Position numbers and translations under genes: made by a program
Shown here: positions 45,521 through 55,030 of the stretch, in pieces
Layout: each line of letters starts with the position of its first letter
Position numbering within the stretch: the first letter of the stretch is position 1
Assembly: GCA_017306415.1 (NCBI GenBank)
Contig: JAFKIL010000003.1
Location: forward strand, 372,001-436,000
DNA from: Microbacterium sp.
Lineage (GTDB): Bacteria; Actinomycetota; Actinomycetes; Actinomycetales; Microbacteriaceae
Reading direction: 5' to 3'
DNA length: 64,000 nucleotides
Notes under the pieces: generated by a model
Database searches by the model: none
What the model was told of the DNA's origin: nothing
Seen by the model: only the letters and a program-made list of their open reading frames with translations

Positions 45521-47410
45521 TCAGGCCTGCCGCGCCGCCTTCAGGCGGTAACGGAGGGCGGCGAGCTCAGCCTGCAGAGGCGCAGGGATCCGTCCGTCGA
45601 ACGTCGCGTAGAACTCCTCGGTGAGGTCGGCTTCGCGCGCCCACGACTCCGGGTCGACCGCGAACAGCTCGTCCAGATCCTGCTCCGGCACGTCGAGCCC
45701 GCCGAGGTTGAGGTCCTCGGTGCGGGGCAGGCGGCCGATCGGGCTGTCCACGGCACCGACCGACCCGCTCACGCGGCGGATGATCCAGTCGATCACGCGC
45801 GAGTTGTCGCCGAACCCGGGCCACAGGAACCGGCCGTCCGCGCCGCGGCGGAACCAGTTCACCTGGAAGATCCGGGGCGCCCGGTCGAAGCGGAGCTTCT
45901 GCCCGACGTTCAGCCAGTGGCCGAAGTAGTCGGCCATGTTGTAGCCGCAGAAGGGCAGCATCGCGAACGGGTCGCGTCGCAGCTCCCCGACCGTCCCCTC
46001 CGCGGCCGCGGTGCGCTCGGAAGAGATGTTCGACCCGAGGAACACGCCGTGCGTCCAGTCGGTGGCCTCGACCACGAGGGGCACGTTCGTGGCACGGCGT
46101 CCGCCGAACAGGATGACGTCGAGCGGGACCCCCTCGGGGGCATCCCAGTCGTCGGCGATCTGCGGGCACTGCGCGGCGCTCACGGTGAAGCGGGAGTTCG
46201 GGTGTGCCGCGGGCCGGCCGGACGCGGGCGTCCACAGGTTGCCCTCCCAGTCGACGAGGTTCGGCGGAGCCTCGTCGGTCAGGCCTTCCCACCAGACGTC
46301 GCCGTCCGGGCGCAGCGCGACGTTCGTGAAGATCGTGTTGCCCCACAGCGTTTCGACGGCGGTGACGTTCGTCGACTCGCCCGTGCCCGGCGCCACGCCG
46401 AAGAAGCCGGCCTCCGGGTTGATCGCCCACAGGCGGCCGTCCTCGCCGGGCCGGATCCACGCGATGTCGTCGCCGAGCGTCTCGACGCGCCAGCCGGGGA
46501 TCGTCGGCCGCAGCATCGCCAGGTTCGTCTTGCCGCACGCTGACGGGAACGCGGCGGCCACGTGGTACGCCTTCCCGTTCGGGTCGATCACCCGGATGAG
46601 GAGCATGTGCTCGGCGAGCCACCCCTCTTCGCGTCCGATCACCGAGGCGATCCGCAGCGCGAAGCACTTCTTGGCGAGGATGGCGTTCCCGCCGTAGCCC
46701 GAGCCGTACGAGTAGACCTCGAGGGTGTCCGGGAAGTGCACGATGTACTTCTCGTCGTTGCACGGCCACGGCACGTCCTGCGCGCCGGGTGCGAGCGGAG
46801 CGCCGACCGAGTGCACGGTCTTCACCCACGGCGCGCCGTCCGCGATGAGCTCGGTGACCGCATCCCCGACCCGGGTCATGATGCCGATGGATGCCACGGC
46901 GTACGGGCTGTCGGTGATCTGGACGCCGATGTGCGAGAGCGGGCCGCCCACAGCGCCCATCGAGAACGGGACGACGTACATCGTGCGGCCGCGCATGGAG
47001 CCGGCGAACAGGCCGTCCATCGTGGCGCGCATCTCGGCGGGGGCGGCCCAGTTGTTGGTCGGGCCGGCGTGCTCCTCGCGCTCGGAGGCGATGAAGGTGC
47101 GCGCCTCGGTGCGGGCGACGTCGCCGGGGTGGGAGCGGGCGAGGTACGAGCCGGGACGCCACTCGGGGTTGAGCTTGATGAGCGTGCCGTCGGCGACCAT
47201 GGTGCGCAGCAGGGCGTCGTTCTCGGCGCGTGAGCCGTCGACCCAGTGGATGCGCTCGGGCTGCGTGAGCGCGGCGACGCCGTCGACCCACGCGACGAGG
47301 GCGTCCATGCCCGCGCCGGTGAAGGACGGGCGGCGGCCGTACGCTGCCACGGCCTCGACGGGACGGCTGCCCTGCGGGGCGGGTCGCGTGAAGGTCTCGG
47401 CAAGTGCCAT
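45521..47410 (-). CDS. pckG: Phosphoenolpyruvate carboxykinase (GTP)
   Basis: It converts oxaloacetate and GTP to PEP and CO2. The 629 residues show all marks of the GTP enzyme: [52 protein letters not shown], the P-loop [16 protein letters not shown] with the reactive Cys, [32 protein letters not shown] and [14 protein letters not shown]-like [15 protein letters not shown]. The start has AAGGAG. It is divergent from a RamB-like regulator, which fits control of gluconeogenesis during growth on the aromatic acids that the flanking clusters degrade to pyruvate, oxaloacetate and succinate-level products. Confidence 0.97.
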   Translation of the reverse strand: MALAETFTRPAPQGSRPVEAVAAYGRRPSFTGAGMDALVAWVDGVAALTQPERIHWVDGSRAENDALLRTMVADGTLIKLNPEWRPGSYLARSHPGDVARTEARTFIASEREEHAGPTNNWAAPAEMRATMDGLFAGSMRGRTMYVVPFSMGAVGGPLSHIGVQITDSPYAVASIGIMTRVGDAVTELIADGAPWVKTVHSVGAPLAPGAQDVPWPCNDEKYIVHFPDTLEVYSYGSGYGGNAILAKKCFALRIASVIGREEGWLAEHMLLIRVIDPNGKAYHVAAAFPSACGKTNLAMLRPTIPGWRVETLGDDIAWIRPGEDGRLWAINPEAGFFGVAPGTGESTNVTAVETLWGNTIFTNVALRPDGDVWWEGLTDEAPPNLVDWEGNLWTPASGRPAAHPNSRFTVSAAQCPQIADDWDAPEGVPLDVILFGGRRATNVPLVVEATDWTHGVFLGSNISSERTAAAEGTVGELRRDPFAMLPFCGYNMADYFGHWLNVGQKLRFDRAPRIFQVNWFRRGADGRFLWPGFGDNSRVIDWIIRRVSGSVGAVDSPIGRLPRTEDLNLGGLDVPEQDLDELFAVDPESWAREADLTEEFYATFDGRIPAPLQAELAALRYRLKAARQA

Positions 47411-47482
47411 GGTCGCTCCTTTTCGTTGGTCGTCCTCCTACTTTCGCCGCACCAGAGTTCCACTTTCCGATATTCGGGGCGT

Positions 47483-47500
47483 AAAGAGTTGCGATTCTTT
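47483..47500. promoter_or_regulatory. RamB-like operator in the pckG/regulator gap
   Basis: AAAGAGTTGCGATTCTTT has inverted ends (AAAGA/TCTTT), and its left part resembles the AAAGTTTGCAAA sites known for RamB in Corynebacterium. It lies just before the TATGCT hexamer (47504-47509) of the regulator gene. The likeness is by eye. Confidence 0.45.
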
Positions 47501-47515
47501 CGTTATGCTCAAGGA

Positions 47516-48955
47516 ATGCCCTCCGCTGTCGAGCTCACGACCCTCGGCCACCGCATCCGCCATCACCGCGTCGAGAACGGGATGACGCTCGACGAGCTCG
47601 GTGCCGCCGTCGGCGTCGCCGGGAGCCACCTGAGCCTCATCGAGAACGGCAAGCGCGAGCCCAAGCTCTCGCTCCTGCAGGAGATCGCGCGGGTCACCGG
47701 GACCGAGGTCGCCGAGCTGCTGTCCACCGAGCCGCCGAACCACCGCGCCGCGCTCGAGATCGAGCTCGACCGCGCGCAGGCGAGCTCCGTGTTCCGCCGG
47801 CTCGGGATCGCACCGATCAGGATCACGAAGGGCACCAGCGACGAGACGCTCGAGTCGATCCTCGGGCTGCACCGCGAGCTGCAGCGTCGTGAGCGCGAGG
47901 CGATCGCCACGCCCGAGGAGGCGCGCCGGGCCAACACCGAGCTGCGGCTGCGGATGCGCGAGCGCGGCAACTACCTCCCCGACATCGAGCGCCTGGCCGA
48001 GAAGCAGCTGAAGTCGGCCGGCCACGTCAGCGGCGCGCTCACCCACCGCACCGTCAGCATCATGGCCGAGCAGCTGGGCTTCGAGCTGCTCTACGTGAAC
48101 GACCTGCCGCACTCCGCCCGCTCGGTGACCGATCTCGAGAACGGGCGCATCTACCTGCCACCGGCATCCATCCCGGGCGGTCACGGCCTGCGATCGATGG
48201 CGCTGCAGGCCATGGCACACCGCCTCCTCGGGCACCGTCGCCCGACCGACTACGCCGACTTCCTCCAGCAGCGCCTCGAGATCAACTACTACGCGGCGTG
48301 CTGCCTCATGCCCGAGACGGCGTCGGTGGCGTTCCTGCAGCAGGCGAAGAAGGACCGCAACCTCGCGGTCGAGGACTTCCGCGACGCCTTCGGTGTGACC
48401 CACGAGGCGGCGGGCATGCGGATGACGAACCTCCTCACGCATCACCTCGGGATGTCGCTGCACTTCCTGCGCGTCGACGGGTCCGGGGCGATCTCGCGCG
48501 TGTACGAGAACGACGAGCTGCCCCTCCCGATGGACGTCACGGGCGCGGTCGAGGGCCAGATCGTGTGCCGCAAGTTCCTCGCCCGCTCCGCGTTCGAGGC
48601 GCACAACCGCACCACGGAGCACTACCAGTACACCGACACACCGGCGGGCACGTTCTGGTGCTCGACGCAGACGGGCACGACGTCGGACGGCGAGTTCTCG
48701 ATCAGCGTCGGGGTGCCCTTCGACGACGCACGGTGGTTCCGCGGGCGGGAGACGCAGAAACGCGCTGTCTCGACCTGCCCCGACGAGTCCTGCTGCCGCC
48801 GCCCGCCCGGCGATGTCACGGCGCGCTGGGAGGGCAAGGCGTGGCCGAGCGCCCGCGTGCACATGCAGATGTTCAGCCCGCTGCCCCGCGGCGCGTTCCC
48901 GGGCGTCGACGACGGCGAGGTCTATGCCTTCCTGGACCGGCACGCCGAGGGCTGA
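47516..48955 (+). CDS. RamB-like XRE-family regulator with IrrE-like and short-chain-fatty-acyl sensor domains
   Basis: A 479-residue protein: an N-terminal XRE helix-turn-helix (LGHRIRHHRVENGMTLDELGAAVGVAGSHLSLIENGKREPKLSLLQEIARVTG), a middle ImmA/IrrE-type segment whose zinc motif is degenerate (MALQAMAHRLLGHR rather than HExxH), and a C-terminal DUF2083 domain with conserved Cys (YAACCLMPETA, TCPDESCCRRPPGD). RamB and ScfR types control acetate, glyoxylate and propionate genes through acyl-CoA sensing. Divergent pckG is a natural target. The ATG lies 6 nt behind TATGCT; AAGGA is adjacent but too close for a normal ribosome site. Confidence 0.88.
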   Translation: MPSAVELTTLGHRIRHHRVENGMTLDELGAAVGVAGSHLSLIENGKREPKLSLLQEIARVTGTEVAELLSTEPPNHRAALEIELDRAQASSVFRRLGIAPIRITKGTSDETLESILGLHRELQRREREAIATPEEARRANTELRLRMRERGNYLPDIERLAEKQLKSAGHVSGALTHRTVSIMAEQLGFELLYVNDLPHSARSVTDLENGRIYLPPASIPGGHGLRSMALQAMAHRLLGHRRPTDYADFLQQRLEINYYAACCLMPETASVAFLQQAKKDRNLAVEDFRDAFGVTHEAAGMRMTNLLTHHLGMSLHFLRVDGSGAISRVYENDELPLPMDVTGAVEGQIVCRKFLARSAFEAHNRTTEHYQYTDTPAGTFWCSTQTGTTSDGEFSISVGVPFDDARWFRGRETQKRAVSTCPDESCCRRPPGDVTARWEGKAWPSARVHMQMFSPLPRGAFPGVDDGEVYAFLDRHAEG

Positions 48956-49019
48956 GGCCTGTGCGGCGCCCGCACAGGCGATGGTGTCGGAAATGCAGGA
49001 GAAACGCGCCGAGAGATGC

Positions 49020-49994
49020 TCAGGGCGCCGACGCCGGGCCGCTTTCTCCTGAATCCGCGACGGAATCCAACGCCGCGGGCGCGGGAGAAGGGGCGGGACC
49101 CGGGCCCGACCACCGCAGCCACGCCGCCACGTAGATCGCAAGGCCCACGATGAGCGCGCCGATCACCCACAGCACGACGGTGAAGTCCACCCACGACCCG
49201 ATGGGCGGCGATCCGGGCAGGAACGTGCGCAGCGGGATGGTCGCGAACAGCATCGCGCCCATCCACGACATGAAGGATGCCTCGACCTTGCGGCGTCCGC
49301 GTAACACCGTCACCGCAACGATCAGCACCAGCACCGGCATCGCCACCATGAGCGCGAGGAGCACGATGCCGAAGGCGATGGTCGCCCCGGACCGGTGCGC
49401 CGTGATCACGAACGACTCGACCTTCTCGATGCCGGCGTCGGTCGAGATGACCGCGCCGACCTTCTCCGAGGTCGCGGTGATCGTCCAGCCGGGAACGTGG
49501 CCGGTGGGGAAGACCTGGAGCGGCAGGCGTTCGGGCGGACCGGCCACCGTCCGGTACGCGACGATCGTCGTCTTGACCGTGTAGGTGTCGAACGGCCACA
49601 CCTCGATCTCGCCGGAGGAGATGAACCGCAGGCTCACCGGGGAGAGCACCTGGTTCGCCGGGAACGTCACGGTCCGGCTCCCGTCCGTGTCGGTGACGAG
49701 CAGCTCGAGGTCGCTGGAGAGCACCGGCAGCGTGTCGAGCTCGAGGTTGTCCGGGTCGAGCCGGCCGCCGGAACGCACCTCCAGGGTCGCGGGGATGCGG
49801 TTGCCGGCGGCGTCCACCAACTGCGGCTGCACATCGAGCTGCACGTGCTCGCCGTCCGGATCGCCCCGCGTGACACCCCCGACGTCGCCGCTCACCGCGT
49901 ACAGCACGACCACGACGACGTATAGCACCACGAGCAGGGCCACACCGCCGACGACGGTGCGGCGGCCACGGCGGAACGGGACGGAGGCCGGCAC
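49020..49994 (-). CDS. DUF4436-family membrane protein
   Basis: A 324-residue protein with one N-terminal helix (VVGGVALLVVLYVVVVVLYAV), an extracytoplasmic domain of about 180 residues rich in beta-type patterns (VQLDVQPQLVDAAGNRIPATLEV, PFDTYTVKTTIVAYRTV), then three C-terminal helices and a Pro/Ala-rich tail. WPFDTY and SWMGAMLFATIPLRTFLPGSPPIGSWVDFTVVLWV are typical of DUF4436, whose function is unknown. The GTG start at 49994 was chosen because homology begins there. No operon partner. Confidence 0.8.
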   Translation of the reverse strand: MPASVPFRRGRRTVVGGVALLVVLYVVVVVLYAVSGDVGGVTRGDPDGEHVQLDVQPQLVDAAGNRIPATLEVRSGGRLDPDNLELDTLPVLSSDLELLVTDTDGSRTVTFPANQVLSPVSLRFISSGEIEVWPFDTYTVKTTIVAYRTVAGPPERLPLQVFPTGHVPGWTITATSEKVGAVISTDAGIEKVESFVITAHRSGATIAFGIVLLALMVAMPVLVLIVAVTVLRGRRKVEASFMSWMGAMLFATIPLRTFLPGSPPIGSWVDFTVVLWVIGALIVGLAIYVAAWLRWSGPGPAPSPAPAALDSVADSGESGPASAP

Positions 49995-50041
49995 GGTGTC
50001 AGTGTGGCACGGGCCTCGCACGCGCCGCACGATCCGGCGGC

Positions 50042-51109
50042 TCAGCCGTTGATGAAGGCGGCGTATCGGGCGAGGGCGGCCGCGACCTCCGCATCGGTCG
50101 CGGCGTCCGGCGCGAGGAGGGCGGGCACCGGGTCGTCGCGATGCCGGCCGACGGCCGTCGAGTGCATCCACACCCCGGCGACCTCGCCGCGCGCGACGAT
50201 GATCGGCCGCACGATTCCGTTGGAGCCCGGCCCGACGTCGGAGAGGAACTCCGGCGCGCATACCGTCGACCGGTCGGCGTACGAGAGGAAGTACTCCTCG
50301 AACGGCGGAAGCGCGATCACGTCGGGCGCTGCCGCACTCCGGCGGGGTCGCACGGGGGCCACGAACCGCCCCTCGTCGACCTCCACGAGCCGATCGCGGG
50401 ATGCCTCGGCCGCCTGTCGCGCCATCCCCAGCGGGAGACCCGCCCACCATGCGAAGTCCGCCGCGCCCGCCGGGCCGTGGCCGTCGATGTAGCGCACGAA
50501 CAGCTCAGCGAGCGGATCGCCCGGAGCATCGGACGCCGTCAGCCATTCGTCGGCGAGCACGAGGTACTGCTCACGCGTCGGGCCGCCCTCGCGCGGCACC
50601 ACCGGGCCCTGGCAGATCACGCCCGTGACCGCCAAGGCGTAGATCACGTGCACGCCGCGCTGGTTCTTCGGGTCGATCCCGATGCCGCTCAGCACCTCGA
50701 ACAGCTCGGCGCGCGTGAGCCGCCCACCGCCGCCGAGGGCGCCGACGATCGCCGCCTCGCAGCGTGCGAGGGTCTCGGCATCGAGCCCGAGCCCGCGATG
50801 CCGGGCCGCCGCCGCGCGCAGCTGACGGTCGCCGGTCACCGAGAGCACCCACCGCAGATCGCGCGCAGGGATCACGTGGATCGTCCCCCGCATCGTCCAC
50901 GACCGCACCAGGTCGCCCTGATCGAAGGCGGCGTCCACGTCGCGGAGCGCGACGGCGCCCCGCGTCCGCGCGGCGAGCGCCCAGCGGCCGCCCCAGAACT
51001 CCTGCGCCTGTGTCGCGAGCATGTGCCGGGCGGCGGCGACGACGTCCGTCGCGGGGGCGCTCAGCCGGTGCGAGCGCAGACGCTCGGCGCGCAAGCGGTC
51101 GAGATGCAT
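50042..51109 (-). CDS. AlkZ/HTH_42-family winged-helix DNA glycosylase-like protein
   Basis: The 355-residue protein belongs to the HTH_42 (DUF1006) superfamily of tandem winged helices, which includes AlkZ, an interstrand-crosslink and alkylated-base glycosylase of antibiotic producers. The catalytic QxQ motif is visible near residue 34 in MLATQAQEFWGGRWALAART. Family marks such as SWTMRGTIHVIPARDLRWVL, GRLTRAELFEVLSGIGI and LPPFEEYFLSYADR follow. No biosynthetic cluster is nearby, so it is more likely a general repair paralog than a self-resistance gene. ATG 51109 is preceded by CAGGAT and 6 nt, like the Fpg/Nei gene. Confidence 0.8.
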   Translation of the reverse strand: MHLDRLRAERLRSHRLSAPATDVVAAARHMLATQAQEFWGGRWALAARTRGAVALRDVDAAFDQGDLVRSWTMRGTIHVIPARDLRWVLSVTGDRQLRAAAARHRGLGLDAETLARCEAAIVGALGGGGRLTRAELFEVLSGIGIDPKNQRGVHVIYALAVTGVICQGPVVPREGGPTREQYLVLADEWLTASDAPGDPLAELFVRYIDGHGPAGAADFAWWAGLPLGMARQAAEASRDRLVEVDEGRFVAPVRPRRSAAAPDVIALPPFEEYFLSYADRSTVCAPEFLSDVGPGSNGIVRPIIVARGEVAGVWMHSTAVGRHRDDPVPALLAPDAATDAEVAAALARYAAFING

Positions 51110-51334
51110 GCGAACATCCTGCCGCCCCTCAACGACATCGGCGGCGCGGCGCGACCGCCTCGACGCCGGCACCCCGACGCCCGCCGACGCCCGCCGACGC
51201 GGCGGCTCCTATACTGGGCACGTCCGGCGGGGCGAGCCGCCGGTGCTCGGAAAAGGGGCACGCAGCCGCCGCGACGACCGCGGCGCGCGAGACACATACG
51301 GCACAGCTTCCGTTCCGTCTCGAAAGGCACTCCC

Positions 51335-52987
51335 ATGCCCACCGTCTCCGCGCACGTCGCGACCACCCTCGCCGCCCACCTCGACCACGTCTTCGGCGTG
51401 ATGGGCAACGGCAACGCCTACTTCCTCGACGCGCTCGCGCGGGGCACCTCCGCGGAGTACACCGCCGTCCGGCACGAAGCCGGGGCCGTGGTCGCCGCCG
51501 ACGCCCACTACCGCGCGTCCGGCCGCATCGCGGCGGCCACCACCACGTACGGTGCCGGCTTCACGAACACCCTCACCGCGTTGGCGGAGGCCGTGCAGGC
51601 GCACATCCCCCTGGTCCTCGTCGTCGGCGACGAGCCCACGTCGGGACCGCGGCCGTGGGACGTCGACCAGATCGCGCTGGCGTCGGCGGTCGGCGCCCGC
51701 ACGTACACGGTGGGGCGGGCGGATGCCGCGGCCACGACCGTCATCGCGATCGAGCACGCGCTCGCCTACCGCGTCCCGACCGTGCTCGCGATCCCCTACG
51801 ACGTCGCGGCCCTCGAGGCCGGACCCGTGCCCGCGGCGCCCGACCCGGCACTTCCCCGCCCGCAGCAGCCCGTCGGCCCGTTCGCGGCGGCCGCGGTGAC
51901 GGATCTCGCGCGGGCACTCGCCGGGGCCCGGCATCCGTTCCTGCTCGCGGGGCGCGGGGCCTGGCTCGCCGGAGCCGGCGACGCCCTCGGCGCACTTGCC
52001 GATGCGACGGGTGCCGTCACCGCCTCGACCGCGCTCGGCCGTGGCGTCTTCCCCGACGGCCGGTACGACCTGGGCGTCAGCGGAGGCTTCGGCGCCGAGG
52101 GCGCCATGAAGCTGGTGCGCGAGGCCGACGTCGCGGTGGTGTTCGGCGCCTCCCTCAACCCGTTCACGATGCGCTTCGGCGAGCTGTTCGCCCCCGGGAC
52201 GCGGGTGGTCCAGGTCGACGTCGCGCCGGCGGCGACCCACCCGCACGTCGGCGGCTACATCCGGGGCGACGCGGCGGTCGTGGCATCCGCGCTCGTGGCC
52301 GAGCTCGACGCCCTGGGCGCCGCGCCGAGCGGATGGCGGGAGTCGATCGACATCGCCGCCCTGACGGCGCGCGAGCGCGGCGACGGCACCGCCGCGGACG
52401 GACGCCTCGACCCGCGCACGGTCGCGGCGCGCATCGGCGAGCTGCTCCCCGACGACCGGGTCGTCGTCTCAGACGGCGGACACTTCATCGGCTGGGCGAA
52501 CATGTACTGGCCGGTCGCCTCGCCCGACCGCATGATCATGATCGGGACGGCGTACCAGTCGATCGGCCTCGGGTTCCCGTCGGTCGCCGGCGCGGCCATG
52601 GCCCGCCCGGAGTCGACGGTGGTGCTCACCACCGGCGACGGCGGCGGGCTGATGGCGCTCGCCGACCTGGAGACCGCCGTCCGGGTCGCCGGCGGCCGCG
52701 GCCTCGCGGTGGTGTGGAACGACGGCGCCTACGCGGCCGAGATCAACCTGTACGGGCTCAAGGGACTCGCCGAGGGGCCGATGCTGATCCCCGAGGTCGA
52801 CTTCGCCGGCCTCGCTGCGGCGGTGGGAGCCCAGGGCGTCGTCGTCCGGTCGATCGTCGACCTCGACCGCCTGGCGGCCTGGACGGCGACCCCCGCCGAC
52901 GAACGCCCGTTCCTGCTCCTCGACTGCCGGGTCTCGCCGCGGGTGATCGCCCCGTACCAGCAGGAGATCATCCGCGTGAACTCGTAG
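51335..52987 (+). CDS. Thiamine pyrophosphate-dependent enzyme (acetolactate synthase/decarboxylase superfamily)
   Basis: A 550-residue three-domain TPP enzyme. The Pyr domain has HVFGVMGNGNAYFLDAL and the cofactor-activating Glu in VRHEAGAVVAAD; the middle domain includes PFLLAGRGAWLAGAGDAL; the PP domain has TTGDGGGLMALADLETAVRVAGGRGLAVVWNDGAY, the TPP motif GDG...ND. Relatives include 2-oxo acid decarboxylases such as benzoylformate and phenylpyruvate types, and acetolactate synthases. Position beside the flavin hydroxylase and hpa genes suggests a 2-oxo acid decarboxylase feeding aromatic catabolism, which remains inference. It converges with the hydroxylase gene, 5 bp apart. Confidence 0.82.
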   Translation: MPTVSAHVATTLAAHLDHVFGVMGNGNAYFLDALARGTSAEYTAVRHEAGAVVAADAHYRASGRIAAATTTYGAGFTNTLTALAEAVQAHIPLVLVVGDEPTSGPRPWDVDQIALASAVGARTYTVGRADAAATTVIAIEHALAYRVPTVLAIPYDVAALEAGPVPAAPDPALPRPQQPVGPFAAAAVTDLARALAGARHPFLLAGRGAWLAGAGDALGALADATGAVTASTALGRGVFPDGRYDLGVSGGFGAEGAMKLVREADVAVVFGASLNPFTMRFGELFAPGTRVVQVDVAPAATHPHVGGYIRGDAAVVASALVAELDALGAAPSGWRESIDIAALTARERGDGTAADGRLDPRTVAARIGELLPDDRVVVSDGGHFIGWANMYWPVASPDRMIMIGTAYQSIGLGFPSVAGAAMARPESTVVLTTGDGGGLMALADLETAVRVAGGRGLAVVWNDGAYAAEINLYGLKGLAEGPMLIPEVDFAGLAAAVGAQGVVVRSIVDLDRLAAWTATPADERPFLLLDCRVSPRVIAPYQQEIIRVNS

Positions 52988-52992
52988 GGAGA

Positions 52993-54888
52993 TCAGTTCT
53001 GCGGCAGCAGAGCGCCGGCGAAGAACGCGGCCAGCTCGTCGGTCGCGGTCAGCGGCAGCACCGCGGCCACGTACTGGTCCGGTCGCACGACGACGACCAC
53101 TCCGTCGCGTGACAGCGCGCGCTCGTCGAAGATCGACGCCGTCGCGCGCGTGGACTGCGTCGCCGCGTACACCTTCTCCCAGTCCGTGAGACCGAGCGGA
53201 CCGGTCTTCGGGAGGAAGATCCCCGGCACGCGGGCGATGTCGACGTCCTCGAACGGCTGCTGGTAGATCGCCGTGACGTCGAACACGGCGTCGATGTCGG
53301 CGCCGGCGGGCGTGAACCGGCCGAGGGGAGAGTCCGCGCCGCTCGCGAACCACTCCGCCCAGTCGGCGAGCGCGGATGCCTCCCCCGCGGCGGGCCCATC
53401 GGCGAAGGCGTAGATCCGCCAGCGCCCGTCGGCCGTCGCACGGTGCCCGAGGTGCGCGACGTTCCCGTCCCCCACCCGCACGACCTCGGCGCTCTTGAAG
53501 CGCATGCCGAGCGGGAATCCCTCGGCGAGACCCTGGTGTGCGGCATCCGCCACGATCTCGGACGGACCGTATTTCGTCATGAAGCCGGAGGGGAACTCGG
53601 CGGTGGCCAGATAGTAGGTCGCGAGCTCCTTGGGGTCGGAGATCTCCTCGGGCTTGCGGGCCATCAGGCTCGACCATTCGCGGTCGAAGTCGATGAGCTG
53701 CTGCGCGACGGGCTGCCGCTCGGCCGAGTAGGTCGCCAGGAGCGACGCGGGGCTGCGCCCGGTGACGACCGCCCCGAGCTTCCAGCCGAGGTTGAATCCG
53801 TCCTGCATCGAGACGTTCATGCCCTGACCGGCCTTGGCACTGTGCGTGTGGCACGCGTCGCCGGTGAGGAACACCCGCGGCGGCTGGTCGGCGCCGACCT
53901 CGACGTCGTCGAATTTGTCGGTGACGCGGTGACCCACCTCGTAGACGCTGTGCCAGGCGACCTGCTTCACGTCGAGCGAGTACGGATGCAGGATGGCGTT
54001 CGCCTTCGCGATGATCGCCTCGACCGGCGTCGACCGCACCTGGTGGTCGTCGTCCTCGGCGACCGCCCCGAGGTCGACGTACACGCGGCACAGGTAGCCG
54101 CCCTCGCGCGGGATGAGCAGGATGTTCCCCGCCTCGGCGTTGATCGCGCACTTGATCCGCCAGTCCGGGAAGTCCGTGTTCACGAGCACGTCCATGACGC
54201 CCCACGCGTGGGAGGAGATGTCGCCGACGTGCTTCCGGCCGATCGCCTCGCGGACCGCACTGCGCGCCCCGTCGGACCCGACGACGTAGCGCGCGCGGAT
54301 CACGCGTTCCTCGCCGTCGCGGTCGCCCGCGAGGTACCGGATGCGTACCTCGACGGGGTGGTCACCGTCGTCGTCCACGCTGAGGCCCACGAACTCGACG
54401 CCGTAGTCCGGGGCGATGCGCGCCGGCCCGTGGGCGGCGGCCTCGGCGAAGTAGTCGAGCACGCGCGCCTGGTTGACGATGAGGTGCGGGAACTCGCTGA
54501 TCTGGAAGGCGTAGTCCTCGGTGCGGGAGGTGCGGATGATGTCGCCCGGGTGCTCGGGGTCGGGCCCCCAGAAGTTCATCCACCCGATGTTGTACGCCTC
54601 CGCCACGATGCGCTCGGCGAACCCGAAGGCCTGGAACGTCTCGACGCTGCGCGGCTGGATGCCGTCGGCCTGGCCGACGACGAGCCGGCCGTCCCGGCGC
54701 TCGATGACGCGCGTGGTGACGTCGGGATACTGCGACAGCTGTGCGGCGAGCAGCATGCCCGCGGGCCCCGACCCGACGACGAGCACGTCGACCTCGTCGG
54801 GGAGGTCGGCCGGGCGATCCAGCCCGGTACCGGCCGCGGGGAGGACTCGCGGATCCCCGGAGACGTAGCCGTGGTCATGGAACTGCAT
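52993..54888 (-). CDS. FAD-dependent aromatic hydroxylase (MobA/phenol 2-monooxygenase type)
   Basis: A 631-residue flavoprotein hydroxylase. FAD contacts are VDVLVVGSGPAGMLLAAQLSQ (GxGxxG), YVVGSDGARSAVREAIG (DG motif) and VFLTGDACHTHSAKAGQGMNVSMQDGFNLGWKL (GD motif). The last 170 residues form the thioredoxin-like domain of the phenol hydroxylase branch. The start QFHDHGYVSGDP matches 3-hydroxybenzoate 4-monooxygenase (MobA) style. Likely it hydroxylates a phenolic acid to a catecholic acid for ring cleavage by the neighbouring HpaD-like enzyme. The start at ATG 54888 has AGGAG. It diverges from the FAH-RraA/hpa operon. Confidence 0.86.
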   Translation of the reverse strand: MQFHDHGYVSGDPRVLPAAGTGLDRPADLPDEVDVLVVGSGPAGMLLAAQLSQYPDVTTRVIERRDGRLVVGQADGIQPRSVETFQAFGFAERIVAEAYNIGWMNFWGPDPEHPGDIIRTSRTEDYAFQISEFPHLIVNQARVLDYFAEAAAHGPARIAPDYGVEFVGLSVDDDGDHPVEVRIRYLAGDRDGEERVIRARYVVGSDGARSAVREAIGRKHVGDISSHAWGVMDVLVNTDFPDWRIKCAINAEAGNILLIPREGGYLCRVYVDLGAVAEDDDHQVRSTPVEAIIAKANAILHPYSLDVKQVAWHSVYEVGHRVTDKFDDVEVGADQPPRVFLTGDACHTHSAKAGQGMNVSMQDGFNLGWKLGAVVTGRSPASLLATYSAERQPVAQQLIDFDREWSSLMARKPEEISDPKELATYYLATAEFPSGFMTKYGPSEIVADAAHQGLAEGFPLGMRFKSAEVVRVGDGNVAHLGHRATADGRWRIYAFADGPAAGEASALADWAEWFASGADSPLGRFTPAGADIDAVFDVTAIYQQPFEDVDIARVPGIFLPKTGPLGLTDWEKVYAATQSTRATASIFDERALSRDGVVVVVRPDQYVAAVLPLTATDELAAFFAGALLPQN

Positions 54889-54965
54889 TGTGACTCCTGT
54901 GTCGCTGTCGACGTCCCTGTCTTCCCGGCCGATCCTCTCGCGGACACTTGCCCGGGTCCAGTGGA

Positions 54966-54977
54966 ATCATATACGAT
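54966..54977. promoter_or_regulatory. Operator-like palindrome in the hydroxylase/hpa divergent promoter
   Basis: ATCATATACGAT is a near-perfect inverted repeat in an AT-rich patch, and ATACGA recurs 11 bp further right (54983-54988). This is the only AT-rich stretch between the two divergent units. The GntR protein encoded as the second gene of the hpa operon is the natural candidate binder. Confidence 0.45.
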
Positions 54978-55030
54978 TTGAGATACGACGCAAGGATGCC
55001 ACTGCGCACGGACTCGGAGCGAGGGAGCTC

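Noticed and set aside
54890-55030. An N-terminal extension of the FAH-RraA protein starting at 54890
   Set aside because: The extension crosses the divergent promoter and its AT-rich palindrome and has no homology; ATG 55031 begins directly before the conserved domain.
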